Shown here in pieces: positions 35,671 to 48,189 of a DNA stretch of 64,000 nt. Both the position numbers and the translations under genes were made by a program. Source of the stretch: Hemileia vastatrix (Eukaryota; Basidiomycota; Pucciniomycetes; Pucciniales; Zaghouaniaceae); NCBI GenBank assembly GCA_030280995.1, contig JASXTE010000009.1, positions 1,830,501 to 1,894,500 of the forward strand, given 5' to 3'. Under the pieces are notes generated by a model. It ran no database searches and was not told the DNA's origin. It saw only the letters and a program-made list of their open reading frames with translations. Each line of letters begins with the position of its first letter. The stretch's first letter is position 1.

Positions 35671-36467
35671 TATTCCAACATGTAAATAGATAAAGTTCTG
35701 TCTATATGATTTATCTTGTATAATTCAAGTTATTTCCCTTCAAATACGTCAAAAATGTGACCATCTTTGAAATTTATTAAATAACCTTTGACATGATTTT
35801 CTAAATTAATTATTAAAAAAAATTATTGTAAGTCCAGCAATAACAAAGATTTTAAAATCTACTTATATGATTTCAAATACTTGTATTAAATTCTTAAATA
35901 TTTTATTGTTTATATAAAAATATGATAACTGCTCTAGTTTTGTTACTTTACCTTTAATATTATATAATCTATTAATTATTACAAATATTTTTGATGAGTG
36001 TAACATTTTTAATCAGAAGTAGAACAATTTAAATATATAAATGAGTACATTCTTAAAAAAATACAATTTAATCTATTATTGATTCAAAATTCTTTCATCA
36101 AATCTTTATTATTAACTTTTTTATCAATAAGCTTGTTTGACCTAAAATACTATACAGTTAATTTGGTAGCATTAAAAGCACATTTTTATGGCTAAAATAT
36201 TTCAAATTCTTTATTATAGTTTTTTTATTTTAGAACCTTTGCTACCAATTTAATAAAAATGACATTTAAAGATTTCACAACTTATATATTTCCTCAAAAG
36301 GAAAGCAAATTTTCTTATAATATTATGAAAAAAATTATTTTATTTCACAAATAAAAAAAATAGATAATACTATAATTAACAAAACTGAAAATGTGACAGC
36401 TACTCCCAGTATTTATCATGTTTAATTTTGCATTAAGTTGTGTATATATAATATAAATTTTTAATAT
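35671..36467. other. AT-rich convergent intergenic spacer, copy B
   Basis: Equivalent of 7065-7862, with scattered substitutions. No gene or distinct signal seen. Confidence 0.7.
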
Positions 36468-37683
36468 TTAAATATCTTGATTTTTTAGATTTGTCTTGAC
36501 ATTAGATAAATAATACTTTGCTGAATTTATTTCTTCCTCTATTAAGTCATCTCTTTTCAAAAAAACTCTCAAAGCACTAATCAAATATTTATACCTATCT
36601 TTTTCTTCTTTCATTTCCAAGTATTCTGAAATATCAATATAAAAAACATTAAGCTTTTCTATAGCATGAAAAAGTCTAGTGCTGATTTGAATAGAAGAAC
36701 CTATCCTAGTGAAGCCAGGAATTTTGTGACATCTTGAGGTAAAATGCCTTAGTTGATTGGCAGGCCATAATGTCACTGTTATTCCATTAGTTGCTTCAAA
36801 GTTGATTTTACTTCAAATTTGGGGAAACATAAGTTCTCCACCTGTTTGTCGTGGTTAGGTCTTATCATACTTCATATGAATGGTATTGTTTTCTGTATCA
36901 TTAGTAAAAAATATTCCTAAAGTATACTCACTTGCATCCTTATTGAGATGAACCTCATTGGAGAACCCATTACCATTCCCTCCAGATGTCCAAGTTAAAT
37001 TACTAGCAAATGGTAAAATGGTACACCCTCTTCTTCACTAGAAACTTTTGAAAATCCAGGAATACCAAGTTTTTCACAAAGATTAGTTGCCTTGTTGTAC
37101 TTTACATATGATATTTTTTTAAAAAAATATTCAAAGTACATTGCAATCCTCTTCATTCGTTTTTTATATTCATCCGTTTGTACAATATCATCAGTGTATT
37201 CATCTGCAAGGAAAAGCATTCAAAAATTCAGTATTTAAATTAAAAAAAGTGATACTTACAAATATATAAAGATTTCTTCCTATCTAAAATAAAGCCACCA
37301 CCAAACATTTTTCCAAAACCACCAGCTCTTCGATGATAACCATTATTTTTAATTTCATGTTCGCAGTAAGAAAGATCCTTAATGCATTGCACCGTAGCTT
37401 CTAACATATCTAGTTCTTTGAGCTCATGAATTTCAAAAGTCTGCAAAAGAACATTAGGTATTAAGACACCTTTTGGTTTATAAATACTACATCCAGGAAA
37501 AAAATTGTAATAATTATTGCAATGTGTCATATTATTTGCATAAGATCGTGCAGAGAAATGTGGCTTCTTCCCATTTGTATCCATTCCAAGTGCATTTACA
37601 AGTTTCATCCCAGTAGAAATGTCTTTCGCCCACCTATTGTTAGAGTTCTTCCCTGGCCGTTTTTTTTTCAAATTGTTACTCAT
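36468..37683 (-). pseudogene. Tet/JBP-like 2OG-Fe(II) oxygenase, copy B, decayed
   Basis: Exon 1 is 37683-37260 and exon 2 is 37203-36468, with a 56-bp intron (37259-37204). I chose the ATG at 37683 because the first residues (MSNNLKKKRPGKNS) are a typical basic N-terminus. Exon 1 is intact here, unlike copy A, and gives the best view of the N-terminal domain (NNRWAKDISTGMKLVNALGMD; GFGKMFGGGF). Breaks in exon 2: an 8-bp insertion near 37010-37017 that duplicates its neighbour and shifts the frame, TAA at 36855-36857 where copy A has CAA, and TGA at 36813-36815 shared with copy A. The C-terminal part with TSRCH and TRIGSSIQIS is identical to copy A. Family assignment rests on the HxD...His...Arg order and GGELMFP. 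Confidence 0.7.
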
Positions 37684-38945
37684 TGATGGTTCAATCCTAA
37701 GAGAATTCAATTTTGATTTAAAATAGAAAAAAATCAAAAATTAGAAAATAGTAACATAATTTATATTATCAGTCAATGATACCTTAAACTTTATCATATC
37801 TTCAATATTAGAAATACAAAAGTTAGCATATCTACATATTAATAAATTTATATACTTTTTATTTATTTCAAATATTAAGAAAGTGTTTCAAAGGTATACT
37901 TTATTTAATTATACATATAAAGAGTATAGCTTTATCCTGTATGCATTCAGCAAGTAGGAGATTTGGCTCTACACTTAATATTAATAATATAATGAAAGTA
38001 TAACTACAATACACTAGTAATATTAAAAAATTTACAGAATTATCATATCCACATATATAAAATGAAAAATCTTGCTGACCAATATATTGACTTAGAAAGT
38101 TATACTTCAATAAATTATTAATTTTTAAATTGTAGCATTGTCCTATATGCTTTCAGCAAGTACGAGACTTTGAAACAACTTAAAAATCAATAAATTAAAG
38201 GTAAGGTACAAACAAGCTAATTATTATTATGAAAAGCAAAACATTATTATGTATGCTTTCAGCAAGTACGAGATGATGTTTTACTTTTCATATTAATAAT
38301 ATAATGGTTGAGAAAGTATTAAAGAAATATAGAAAAATGATAAGCAAAACATGAACTTACATGTCTATAAAATCTTCTTCCATTTGTAGCTGATTGATAA
38401 AAATTAATTATAAAGTTTATTTTATAATCACTGTTTAAAAAATAAATGGTTAGATAAATAAATTGAACATTTTTGTTAAGGAATAAAGAAAAGTAAATTG
38501 ACAAACAAATAAAAAAACTTTAAGTTAACTGAAAAAGAATTTTTTTATAATGAATCAAAAGGGTACAGTAAAAGATACCATAAAAATAAATTCAGAATTT
38601 AAATCATTAGATTAACTTGTCAAAAGTGTAAAAAAGAGTAACAAAACAAAATGATATGAAATGCAATAGCAAGAAAAATTTGCCTACCAGTAATCAGATA
38701 AGGTCAAGAAAATAGTACCAATAACTCAAAATGATAAAGCAAAAATATGATGGATAATTTTTGAAAAAGGTAAGTGAGAAAGAGAAAGGAAAAAGAAATT
38801 GGGTGGCAAACAGATGTAGATATCATGGATTTTCACTGATCTCATTTTCAAAAAAATGCAGCTCTCCAAGTCATATGATAAACTTCATCTAAATTCCAAG
38901 AATGATTTTGCCAAGGCACTGTACACATCCTGATCATTTTTTCTT
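37684..38945. promoter_or_regulatory. Upstream region of dioxygenase copy B with three 28-bp repeats
   Basis: Contains uninterrupted copies of the motif around ATGCTTTCAGCAAGTACGAG at 37931-37961, 38139-38167 and 38246-38275. The second copy is the empty Gypsy-1 target site. The rest is AT-rich and without ORFs that copy A supports. Confidence 0.4.
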
Positions 38946-39440
38946 ACATTGCAATTTAGTACTTCCAGCCAGGTTTCCCCTGGCTGGAAGTGTCTCTTTC
39001 AAGCAATCGAAGTTGCTAAAAGCGACTTCGATTGCTTGCTGTAATGTTTGCCACCCTCCCAGCTAATTTACTAGGCTGGGAGGTGGCCAAAGCAGTGTGC
39101 AACGCGCGTTGCTGCTGCAAGTAACGCACGTTGCACAATCGCTACCATATCTCATGCAGCTGATATCAAGTCAGCTGCATGAGATATGCGCAGCACATGC
39201 AATGGGCGTTGCATACAATGCGCATTACTTGCAGTAGCGATGTGTGTTGCATGTGCTGCATGCAGTGCATTGCACAGCCAGTTTTTTTCTGGCTGTGCAA
39301 TGCACACAGAGTAACCAAAGTCCCTGAAAGGGACTTTGGTCTCTAAAATGGAAGCGACTTTCCCTACCAGGTGCAATCTGGTGGGAAAGTGAGAGATAAG
39401 TTAGACTGAAGTTGTTTGAAAGCAACTTCAGTCTTAAAAA
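38946..39440. repeat. Run of hairpins, copy B
   Basis: Same order of hairpins as 24349-24843. Some are better preserved: the hairpin at 39146-39188 has arms CATATCTCATGCAGCTGA and its exact complement, where copy A is rearranged. At the hairpin before the end, copy A pairs GACC with GGTC while copy B pairs GACT with AGTC, a compensatory change, and one mismatch in A is a G-C pair in B. The first two hairpins of copy A are missing. Confidence 0.9.
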
Positions 39441-39498
39441 ACTTAAAAATCATTAAAAAAAATGAGAAATCTAGAAAAAAAATTAAAATTAAAATGTT

Positions 39499-40286
39499 TC
39501 AACCATGCTACTAGACTTACCCAGTGAAATAATTAATTATTTACTGGATGAAGCCGCACCTTATCATTTTAATTATTATTTAATTATAAATTAGTTACAT
39601 TATAATTACTTATAATAAATTAACTAATTACAGAATGATAAAATTAAATGAATAATTAAAATTAAAATATAAAATTCTCCCTTATATTTTTTCTCTAACA
39701 CCGTGCTCATTTGACAGGTTGGAAAAAATAAAAAAATAGATTTTAAGTTAAAATAAGATTTTAATATTCAAATAATATTAAATATATACAAAAAATTCAA
39801 ATTTCTTATATAGAATTAACTTCTACAGTAAATATTAAATAAACTGATGTATTTCTGACATACTCTGTAAATACATCTTTTTGACGCCTTCTTTTTAGAA
39901 CAACTTTATTATTTGAAAATACTCCTTCTGGAATATTCTTTTCTCTCTCTCATACTACTGTTTTTAGAATTTGATTGCCGTGCTTTGTCTCTCCTTTGCC
40001 TATATAAGGCCTCTCTTTTGGTTTTTTTTTATACATTCCTTTACTACATCATTTTATTACAACAATAACAAATCAAAACTTATTCTTATATTCTATACCA
40101 TTAGTATTTACAATACGTAACTCTAATATAAAAATTATATTAATATTTTAATCCTACTTTTAATTGAGTAAAATAATCATCCTTGAATTAAGAAATATGT
40201 ACAAATCTGTTGAGAGTCCATTTAAACCTTGAAAATCCTTGTAAAACTTCATACCAAATCTTCTAGACCAAAAGAATACCTTGACA
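39499..40286 (+). repeat. Gypsy-2 5' LTR
   Basis: Matches 47398-48189 with a few percent differences. Ends TTGACA, followed by ATTGGGATCC, where the primer-binding site should lie. The first two to four bases of the LTR are uncertain. Confidence 0.88.
40001..40008 (+). promoter_or_regulatory. TATA box in Gypsy-2 5' LTR
   Basis: TATATAAG in the context GCCTATATAAGGCC, conserved in the 3' LTR at 47901-47908. Gypsy-3 has the same word at 49023-49030. Confidence 0.6.
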
Positions 40287-40744
40287 ATTGGGATCCTTTC
40301 CGAAATATTGACAGCGCAACATTAATTGAGGCGTAATCGAGGGGACCATCGGTGTACAAGTACCTGTAAAGGACGAGATAAGGCAAGAAAACGACGAACG
40401 TCATACGTCACGTGACAAAAGTTTTTGCTGCGAACGGGAATTGAACCGCACTCCAAAACTTAGGTTCATATACTAAATAAACGTCGTATATATCGTGGTA
40501 ATTATTGCTATTACTATTTGTGGGTTACTCTTCACTCTTCATTTGCTACGTATTTCCTTTTACTCAGCACTCTGTAAGTGGCATTAATTTGCTCATTTTG
40601 CAGGGGGAGGTGTCTGGTAATTTGGAATTTATTTTTATTATTATATTTTTTTTATTTTTCCTGGTTGACCATAATAGAGCAATAACTGTTCTTAGTCCCA
40701 GAAGTAATAAAATAATTATATTTTAATATTAATTATTATCATTT

Positions 40745-41260
40745 TTCAGTTGACAATTGTCCTGATTAATTTAAATTTTAATTGTTCCAGTTGACAAATT
40801 GTCCTGACAATAATATTTTTTTAATTAATAAATAATTCATATTTAATTACTTCAGTTGACTTTGGGTCCTGGTAGTTCAACAATTTTTTTTTAATTAATA
40901 AAACTCATACTTAATTACTTCAGTTGACATTAAGTCCTGGTAGTTAAGTGATCAGTTTAATAAAATTTTAAAAAAATAAAAAATTTATATTTAATTACTT
41001 TAGTTGACATTAAGTCCTGGTTGTTAAGTTATCAGTTAAATAAAATTTTGTTAAATTAATAAAGTTTCATATTTGATTACTTCAGTTGACAATAAGTCCT
41101 GGTAATAAATTAGTTGATTTAAATCCTGAAAATAAATAATTATTAATAAAAATATTTTTCTACAGTTAATTATATTATAATCCTGGTTTTAAATTTTTTA
41201 TTAATAAATTAATTTTATTTAAGTTGATTTTTATCCTAAAAAGATTTATTTTTATTTTTA
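40745..41260 (+). repeat. Tandem repeats in the Gypsy-2 leader
   Basis: About nine copies, spaced 50-75 bp, of a motif with core CAGTTGACATTAAGTCCTGG, better kept in the middle copies (near 40855, 40920, 41000 and 41080). CAG and CTG can pair. Read on the other strand, CCAGGACTTAAT..AACTG resembles the Gypsy-1 motif CCAAGACTTTAAACTGG; whether this is shared ancestry is uncertain. The leader is otherwise AT-rich. Confidence 0.7.
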
Positions 41261-41339
41261 TTTTATTTCTGTTAAATAAAAATTAAAAATAAAAGACTAA
41301 TTAATTTGTCTCTTTTTTTCATTTCAGCTAAATCTTAAA

Positions 41340-44300
41340 ATGACTGACCAAAGTGGTTTTGCTGCACGTGAAGAAGAACTAGACTTAATTGATTATGATG
41401 AGCCTACTTCTGTAAGTTCTCCTTTAACAAGAAGAATTTCTCAAACTAGTAAATCCTTTCCCCAAACAGGATGTAGAAATGGAAGAAGTAGAAATCCTAG
41501 TGGACACAACTCAGGATCAGAAGCCCATGATAAACCCGCCAGAAGAGCTTCCAAAAGGCTTCAGGATAAAAAAGATGCCGTTGTCTCAGCAGGTAAAGAA
41601 TCTGTCTACTCACATAAAGGAGTTAAGGACAGAAAGCTTGAGACTAAAGGTAAGGGTAGATGCCTTGGAAGAAAAGGTGAGAAGAACAGATAATTCTCTC
41701 CAAGAGAAGAAGAAACCTCTTCCTCCCAGGGATCAACAACAATTGGCTTCCCAGTCCCAAGAGAAGGTGGAAGTGTCTCAGTGGCAGTGGGACTGGCTCA
41801 ACACTCAGTGGGACTACTTGGCTCAAAACCAGAATCAGTTACCTCAGGTAGGTCCATCAAGGACCACCCAGGTCAGCCCCACTCCTCCCCACCCTTATAA
41901 AGGAGGCAAAAGAAGAAGGAAGCCCAATATGGTGATACCCATCAAACCCTGGTACGTCCCTCTATTGATTCTCAAGTGCCTTTTCTTGTGGCTGACTCTG
42001 TTCCTTCAGGTAAATCTGGAAGGGAGGATGAAACTTTGAGACCTATAGAGGCTGGGAATAGTAGACAGATATCTCATGTATCTAATCCATTACTTTTAAT
42101 TGCTACTTCAATGATTAATCCTGATATGGCTGCTATTGATGAAACTCTTGACCTTGAATTCTATGAGAGTCTGGAAAGTTACTCAGTTTCCTTATTGAGA
42201 AACACTCCAGATGTAGCAAGAATTAATGATGAGCACTTGAGAGATATTATTGCCAATAAAATTCATATAATGAACAATATGCAATTGACTCAGAGATATA
42301 ATAGTTTGTTAACTAATAAGGTTTATCAAGCATTAAGAAGTGAAGCACAGAGAGTCTCTGATGAATTGTCTCATTACAAAGCAACCCATGAAAAGAAAGT
42401 TGCTTTATGGCAAAATATAAAAAATGATTTGTCTAAACTAAAAGATACTGTATCTGCCTGTTGCCAGGAGGTAGAGATAGATAAGATAAATCTGAAAAGA
42501 TTGAATGACCATTTGTCATCTTTTCATAATAAAAATCAATTATCTTTTGCAACTATCAATGAGAGTTTATCTAGTCTTCCAAGAATGAAAACAAGACTAA
42601 CAACCATTGAAGAAAAATTGAACTCATTGTTAAATGACCAAAATTATTCTGACATTTCTGTGAAGGAACATATAGTGCAGGATGCTCAAATAGTACCTGT
42701 GGCTAGTTCATCTAAAATAAAAATAGCTCCAGAAATACCTGTTGATAACACTGAGTTTCCATCAAAAACTGATGATGCACCAGGATCTTCAACAGAAGGA
42801 TTAAACAATGAGATTTCAGCACAATTAGAGAAATTACAGCTGCTTCTTACTCAGAAACAAGCTAGTACTAAGGAGACTACTTCAAATCAAAAGAATTGGC
42901 CAAAACTTGACCAGTACCCAACATTTGATGGTGATTCTTCCTCTGATTGGCAACAATTTATTTGCAGAATTGATAACTTAAAAAATTCTTACAAACTCCC
43001 AGATGAGGAAATTGTGTCCAAGTTAATTTCTTTGTTTACTAATGTTGCCCTGATGTGGTATGAATATGTTCTCCTGGATGGGAATGACTACTCATGGGAG
43101 GATTGGAAGAAATTAATTAAAGCACAATTTGGTGGCTCCAAGTTCAGAATGGCTCAACAAAGGCAGTATGAGGAAACTAGATATAGCTTTTCTACTTATA
43201 AACCTATTGAGTTTTTAATGAAACTTGTAAAAATCTTAAGGGCAATGGACCCAAATATGGAGTTTGATTTATGGAAGGACAGGATCCTCTATAAATTACC
43301 AATGTCTCTGAGAGACTTGATAGTGGCTAGGACTGAGTTCTCCAAAGAACCCTCTTCTTTCATTAATACTTGCAATGAGATACTTCTAAACAATAAGTAT
43401 GATGCAAGAAGATTCATTCCTAGGACCCCTTTGGAGAAACCCTCCACTTACTATCAGAAACCTCTGGGAAAGGTGGGTAAACCTTCTGCCCCTGTTGCAC
43501 CAAAGAAGTATGCAAAAAACACTTGCTTCAAGTGCAACAAGCCTTGGAAGAAAGGCCATGTTTGTGACAAGAAGATAAATCTTGTAGAACAAACAGAGGA
43601 GCATGCTGATGACACAGTGGCACTGGATGATACATCAAGTGATTGTGCCAGCAATGTTTCATATGAATCTCAACAAGAAATCTTGATGCTGGAAGAGGAT
43701 ATTCATTATTTAAATACTATTGATATTGATAATAATGCTTTATCTACAGTTGAGGATGCTGAGATCATAAAGAAAATTGAGGATAGCTCAATTATTATTG
43801 CCCCTCTCAAGGCACCAGTCTTGATAAATGGAACCAGCATTGAAGTTGTTCTGGATTCTGGAGCTGGAGGAAGTGTAGTATCTGAAAGAGCACTTGCTTC
43901 AGTAGATCAAGACTATAAATCTAAACTAATGCCTATCATTTCTGAAAATTGGAGAGGGTATGGCTCTGTTTTGTCCCCCATTGGTAAATACAAAGCCACA
44001 GTGTTTTTTAAATATAACCATGGTTTTGTAAGAGCTATTTGTGATTTTGTTGTCATGAAAAATGATAACTTAAGCAATTGGTTTATTGTAGGCAATGATA
44101 TTTTAACCAAGTATGGCATAAATTTTGATCCTTCAAACCAATGTTTCACAATGGGGATGAATGGGAAGAGAAAATTTAAGATTTCCTCCCCTAAAAAATT
44201 ATTAAAACCAGAATTGAACACATGTAATTCTGTGGTTCAATATAAAGGAAGATCTACAAAGGAAATACATGCCCTTATGTCTGAAATTGACAATGCTTCT

Positions 44301-47300
44301 TTTGGAGAACAACTTTCTGGTGAGGATAAAGATTCCATCATTAACTTGATAAAATCTTTTCCTATGGCCTTTGCTCATGGGTCACATGAACTGGGATTAG
44401 TTAAAGAGGAAATGAAACTTTCATTGTCTTGTCCATTAACTGATATACCACCTAGTTTAAAGAAGAAGCCTTATCCTGCTTCTCCCACAAAGAGAAAAGA
44501 TATTGAAAATAATATCTCTACCCTTTTAAAAATGAATATTATTGAAAAGGTAGTTGAAAAACCTAAATATTGTGTTATCTCACCTGTCCTAATTTCTTAT
44601 GAGAAAGATAAAGCCAGGTTATGTGGTGATTATAGAGCACTAAACACTTATACTGTTGATGATATCTACCCTTTACCTAGAATCAGCTCTATACATGCTA
44701 CTTTACAGGGTGCTAAATATATTAGCTGTTTGGATGGTAATAAAAGATATCACCAGGTACCTGTTGAGAAAAATTCTCAGAACTTTCTGATGATTGCCAC
44801 TCATATGGGTATTTATAAGTATATTAGGATGCCATTTGGCCCTTAAAATGCCCCTTCAGTTTTCCAAAAAGTAATGGATAACACATTTCATCAAGAAATA
44901 ATTGAAGGATGGCTGATGGTTTATATTGATGATATCATTATATCTTCAAAAACATTTGAGGACCATCTTAAACACCTGTGTAAAGTATTACAGAAAATGA
45001 ATGAAATAAATATGACACTTGCTTTGAAGAAATGTAAATTTGGTTTCCACTCTTTAAAAGTTCTTGGTCATGTTGTTTCAGGCTTACAGATATGTGTTGA
45101 CCAGAACAAAGTGGAAGCCATACAACAGGTGAAAGCTCCTACAACAGTGAGAGAGTTCCAAAGTTTTTTGGGAATGTGTGGTTACTAAAGACAGTATATT
45201 AAAAATTACCAAGTCATAGCTTTACCCCTTACCTAATTAACTAGAAAGGATGTTGCTTTTGTCTGGAATAGTGAAAGACAAAGAGCCTTTGACACTATGA
45301 AACCCTTTTTGATGTCAGCACCAATTCTTCCTTTACCTGACTTTAATCAACCATTTTTTTTGTACAATGATGCCAGTTTCATTGGTCTTAGTGCTGCCCT
45401 CCATCAAAAACAAGTGATAAATGATAAAGTTTCAGAAGTAGTAATTTGTTATATTTCAAGAACCTTGAGAAATAGTGAATTGAAATATGGTGCTACTCAA
45501 TTAGAGTGTTTAGCTGTAGTATGGGCTCTATAAAAGCTTCATTATTACCTAGATGACCAGAAATTTGAACTTGTCACTGACTGCAGTGCAGTTAAATCCC
45601 TTTTAAACTTGAAAACACCTAACAGACATATGTTCAGATGGCAGCTGGCTGTTCAAGAGTACAGAGGGAGAATTACAATTATTCATAGGGCTGGTATTGT
45701 TCACTCAAATGTGGATATGTTATCAAGGTTACCCTTACCAAATGATGACTCTAATCCTGCTTATGATCCTGAGGATGAAATTATTCATATTCATGGGATA
45801 TATGTGGTTTATATGGAGGAAGAGCTATTACAGCTTATTCTGGAATCATATGATAAGGACACTGACTTGAAAAAGTTATGCATTATATTAAATGATCCAA
45901 AGAATGCTTCAATACAAGCATTAATTAAAACCCTTCCACCAAAGTACCAAAAAGCTTTGGAAAAAGGTAAATTTTCAATTGATGAAGGATATCTATATTA
46001 TAGAAGAAAGTTGAGTAATGTTATTGTTATTCCTCCTTCTATGAAAGAAATCATCTTGAAAATTTGTCATGATGACATATTAGCTGGAAATTTTGATCTT
46101 GACAAAACAATGATCAGAATTAAGAACACTGCTTGGTGGGCTAATATGTCTGAAGACACAAAATTATATGTTGAATCTTGTGATTCTTGCCAAAAATCAA
46201 AAAGATTAACTGGTAAAAGAGTAGGATTAATGCAACATATTTAACCTCCTGATGCTCCATGGCAAATAATAAACATGGATTTTGTAACAGGATTACCTAT
46301 TGCTGGTAAAGACAGTTATAACTCTTGTTGGGTTATTGTGGACAGATTCACAAGAATGTGTAAATTTATCCCTACCCACAAGGATGTTTCAACTAAAGAA
46401 TTAGCTTTCTTATGGTGGTCTCATATGTTTAATACTGCTGGTTTTCCTAAATCCATAATCTCTGACAGAGACCCTAAATTTACTTTCGAATTTTTGATGT
46501 CTCTGATGGATGTTTGTGGTTGTGATCTGAAAATTTCTACTTCCCATCACCCTCATACTGATGGTTTAGCTGAAAGAATGATTCAGACTTTAGAGGACAT
46601 GATAAGAAGATATTGTGCCTTTGGCCTTGAGTATCAATATAATGACAGATTCACTCATGATTGGTTACCTTACTTCCTGGGTTAGAATTTGCTTATAATA
46701 GCACTGTTCATTCTGTTACTCAAAGAAAGCCTTTTGAGCTCTGGCTTGGATATGTTCCAAATACTCCTGCCCAAATTCTCAATAACAAAATACCTAAATT
46801 GGATATACATCCTGGTGTAAAATCTTTTCTTCAAATGCAAAAACTATGTAGAAATAATGCTCAAAAATGTATTAAAAAATCATTTAAATATGAGAAGAAA
46901 AGATGGGACAAATCCCAAAAAGAATACACTTTTAAAAAGGGTGATGAAGTGTTGATTTCTACAGTCCACTTCAATTTACAAGGTAATAACAAATTGAAAG
47001 ATCCATTTGTTGGTCCATTTGTTGTCAGAAGAATGATTGGAGATAATGCAGTTGAAGTTATTCTGTATTCTCCATATGACAGAAAACATCATGTTTTTCC
47101 AATATCTCTTTTGAAACCTTACACATCCAATAGTAATTTATCTCCAAAAAGGAGGGGTAGACCAAAGAAAACCCCAAATGAAATCACTGAAACAGCAGAA
47201 ATTGAAAAAATTTTAAATGACAGAATAGTCACTGCTGAGAAAGGTACAGAATACTTATTGAGATTCAAGAATAAATCATCTGAATATGATTCTTGGATAC

Positions 47301-47362
47301 CTGGGAAGGAGATATCTAATCTTCCTACTCTACTAAAAAAGTATAAAAAGAAAAAATCATAG
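41340..47362 (+). pseudogene. Gypsy-2 gag-pol with stops and a frameshift
   Basis: Exon 1 (41340-41411) joins 41470 across a 58-bp intron (41412-41469, GTAAGT...ACAG) in phase. The frame runs to 42039 and continues one frame back from about 41976. Order: coiled-coil region, Retrotrans_gag (WPKLDQYPTFDG...WYEYVLLDG), zinc knuckle (CFKCNKPWKKGHVC), protease (VVLDSGAGGS), RT (YIDD), RNase H, integrase (DSCQKSK; NMDFVTGLP; SDRDPKF; TDGLAERM) and a chromodomain-like end (YLLRFKNKSSEYDSWIP). TAA stops lie at 44844, 45186, 45234, 45531 and 46242, all in one frame, plus a single-base frameshift near 46665. The second His of the integrase finger is Asn (LAGNF). The chromodomain suggests targeting to modified histones, as known for chromoviruses. 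Confidence 0.88.
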
Positions 47363-47383
47363 CATTTTTTTTTTTTTTTTTTT

Positions 47384-47397
47384 AGAGTGAGGGAGGG
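47384..47397 (+). promoter_or_regulatory. Gypsy-2 polypurine tract
   Basis: GAGTGAGGGAGGG lies directly before the 3' LTR, after an 18-base T run. Confidence 0.7.
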
Positions 47398-48189
47398 TCA
47401 ACCAGGCTACTAGACTTACCCAGTGAAATAATTAATTATTTACTGGATGAAGCCTCACCTTATCATTTTAATTATTATTTAATTATAAATTAGTTACATT
47501 AAAATTGCTTATAATAAATTAACTAATTACAGAATGATAAAACTAAATGAATAATTAAAATTAAAATATAAAATTCTCCCTTATATTTTTTTCTCTAACA
47601 CCGTGCTCATTTGACAGGTTGGAAAAAATAAAAAAATAGATTTTAAGTTAAAATAAGATTTTAATATTCAAATAATATTAAATATATACAAAAAATTCAA
47701 ATTTCTTATTTAGAATTAACTTCTACAGTAAATATTAAATAAACTGATATATTTCTGACATACTCTGTAAATACATCTTTTTGACGCCTTCTTTTTAGAA
47801 CAACTTTATTATTTGAAAATACTCCTTCTGGAATATTCTTTTCTCTCTCTCATACTACTGTTTTTAGAATTTGATTGCCGTGCTTTGTCTCTCCTTTGCC
47901 TATATAAGGCCTCTCTTTTGGTTGTTTTTTAATCATTCCTTTACTACATCATTTTATTACAACAATAACAAATCAAAACTTATTCTTATATTCTATACCA
48001 TTAGTATTTACAATACGTAACTCTAATATATAAATTATATTAATATTTTAATCCTACCTCTTTTAATTGAGTAAAATAATCATCCTTGAATTAAGAAATA
48101 CGTACAAATCTGTTGAGAGTCCATTTAAACCTTGAAAATCCTCGTAAAACTTCATACCAAATCTTCTAGACCAAAAGCGTACCATGACA
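47398..48189 (+). repeat. Gypsy-2 3' LTR
   Basis: Partner of 39499-40286, ends ATGACA. The following AAATGTGATTATAAG resumes copy B as at 24905. Confidence 0.88.

Larger units (their letters stand above)
30865..39494. repeat. Large duplicated unit, copy B
   Basis: Second copy of the unit at 2174-9553 plus 23008-24907, without the Gypsy-1 insertion and without about 555 bp next to the hairpin array. It contains palindromes, the gene pair, the three 28-bp motifs and hairpins. 32221-33245 is the AT-rich upstream region of the plus-strand gene. It continues after Gypsy-2 at 48190-48622. Confidence 0.9.
39495..48189 (+). mobile_element. Gypsy-2, chromodomain Ty3/Gypsy element, degenerate (about 8.7 kb)
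   Basis: LTRs of about 790 bp flank a leader with tandem repeats, a spliced gag start, gag-pol and a chromodomain. The insertion interrupts copy B: the uninterrupted site is 24900-24915. Both flanks share AAAATGT, so the target duplication cannot be placed exactly. Five in-frame TAA codons and a frameshift make it inactive. The LTRs differ at scattered positions, so it is older than Gypsy-1. Confidence 0.92.

Noticed and set aside
2174..38163. Simple assembly duplication of one locus
   Set aside because: The two copies differ by many substitutions, private indels and different retrotransposon insertions, so they are real separate copies, or at least separate haplotype-level sequences.
44844..46685. 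Reassigned stop codons in this genome
   Set aside because: Stops replace several different residues, and Gypsy-1 has long ORFs using ordinary stops. Pseudogene decay explains them better.
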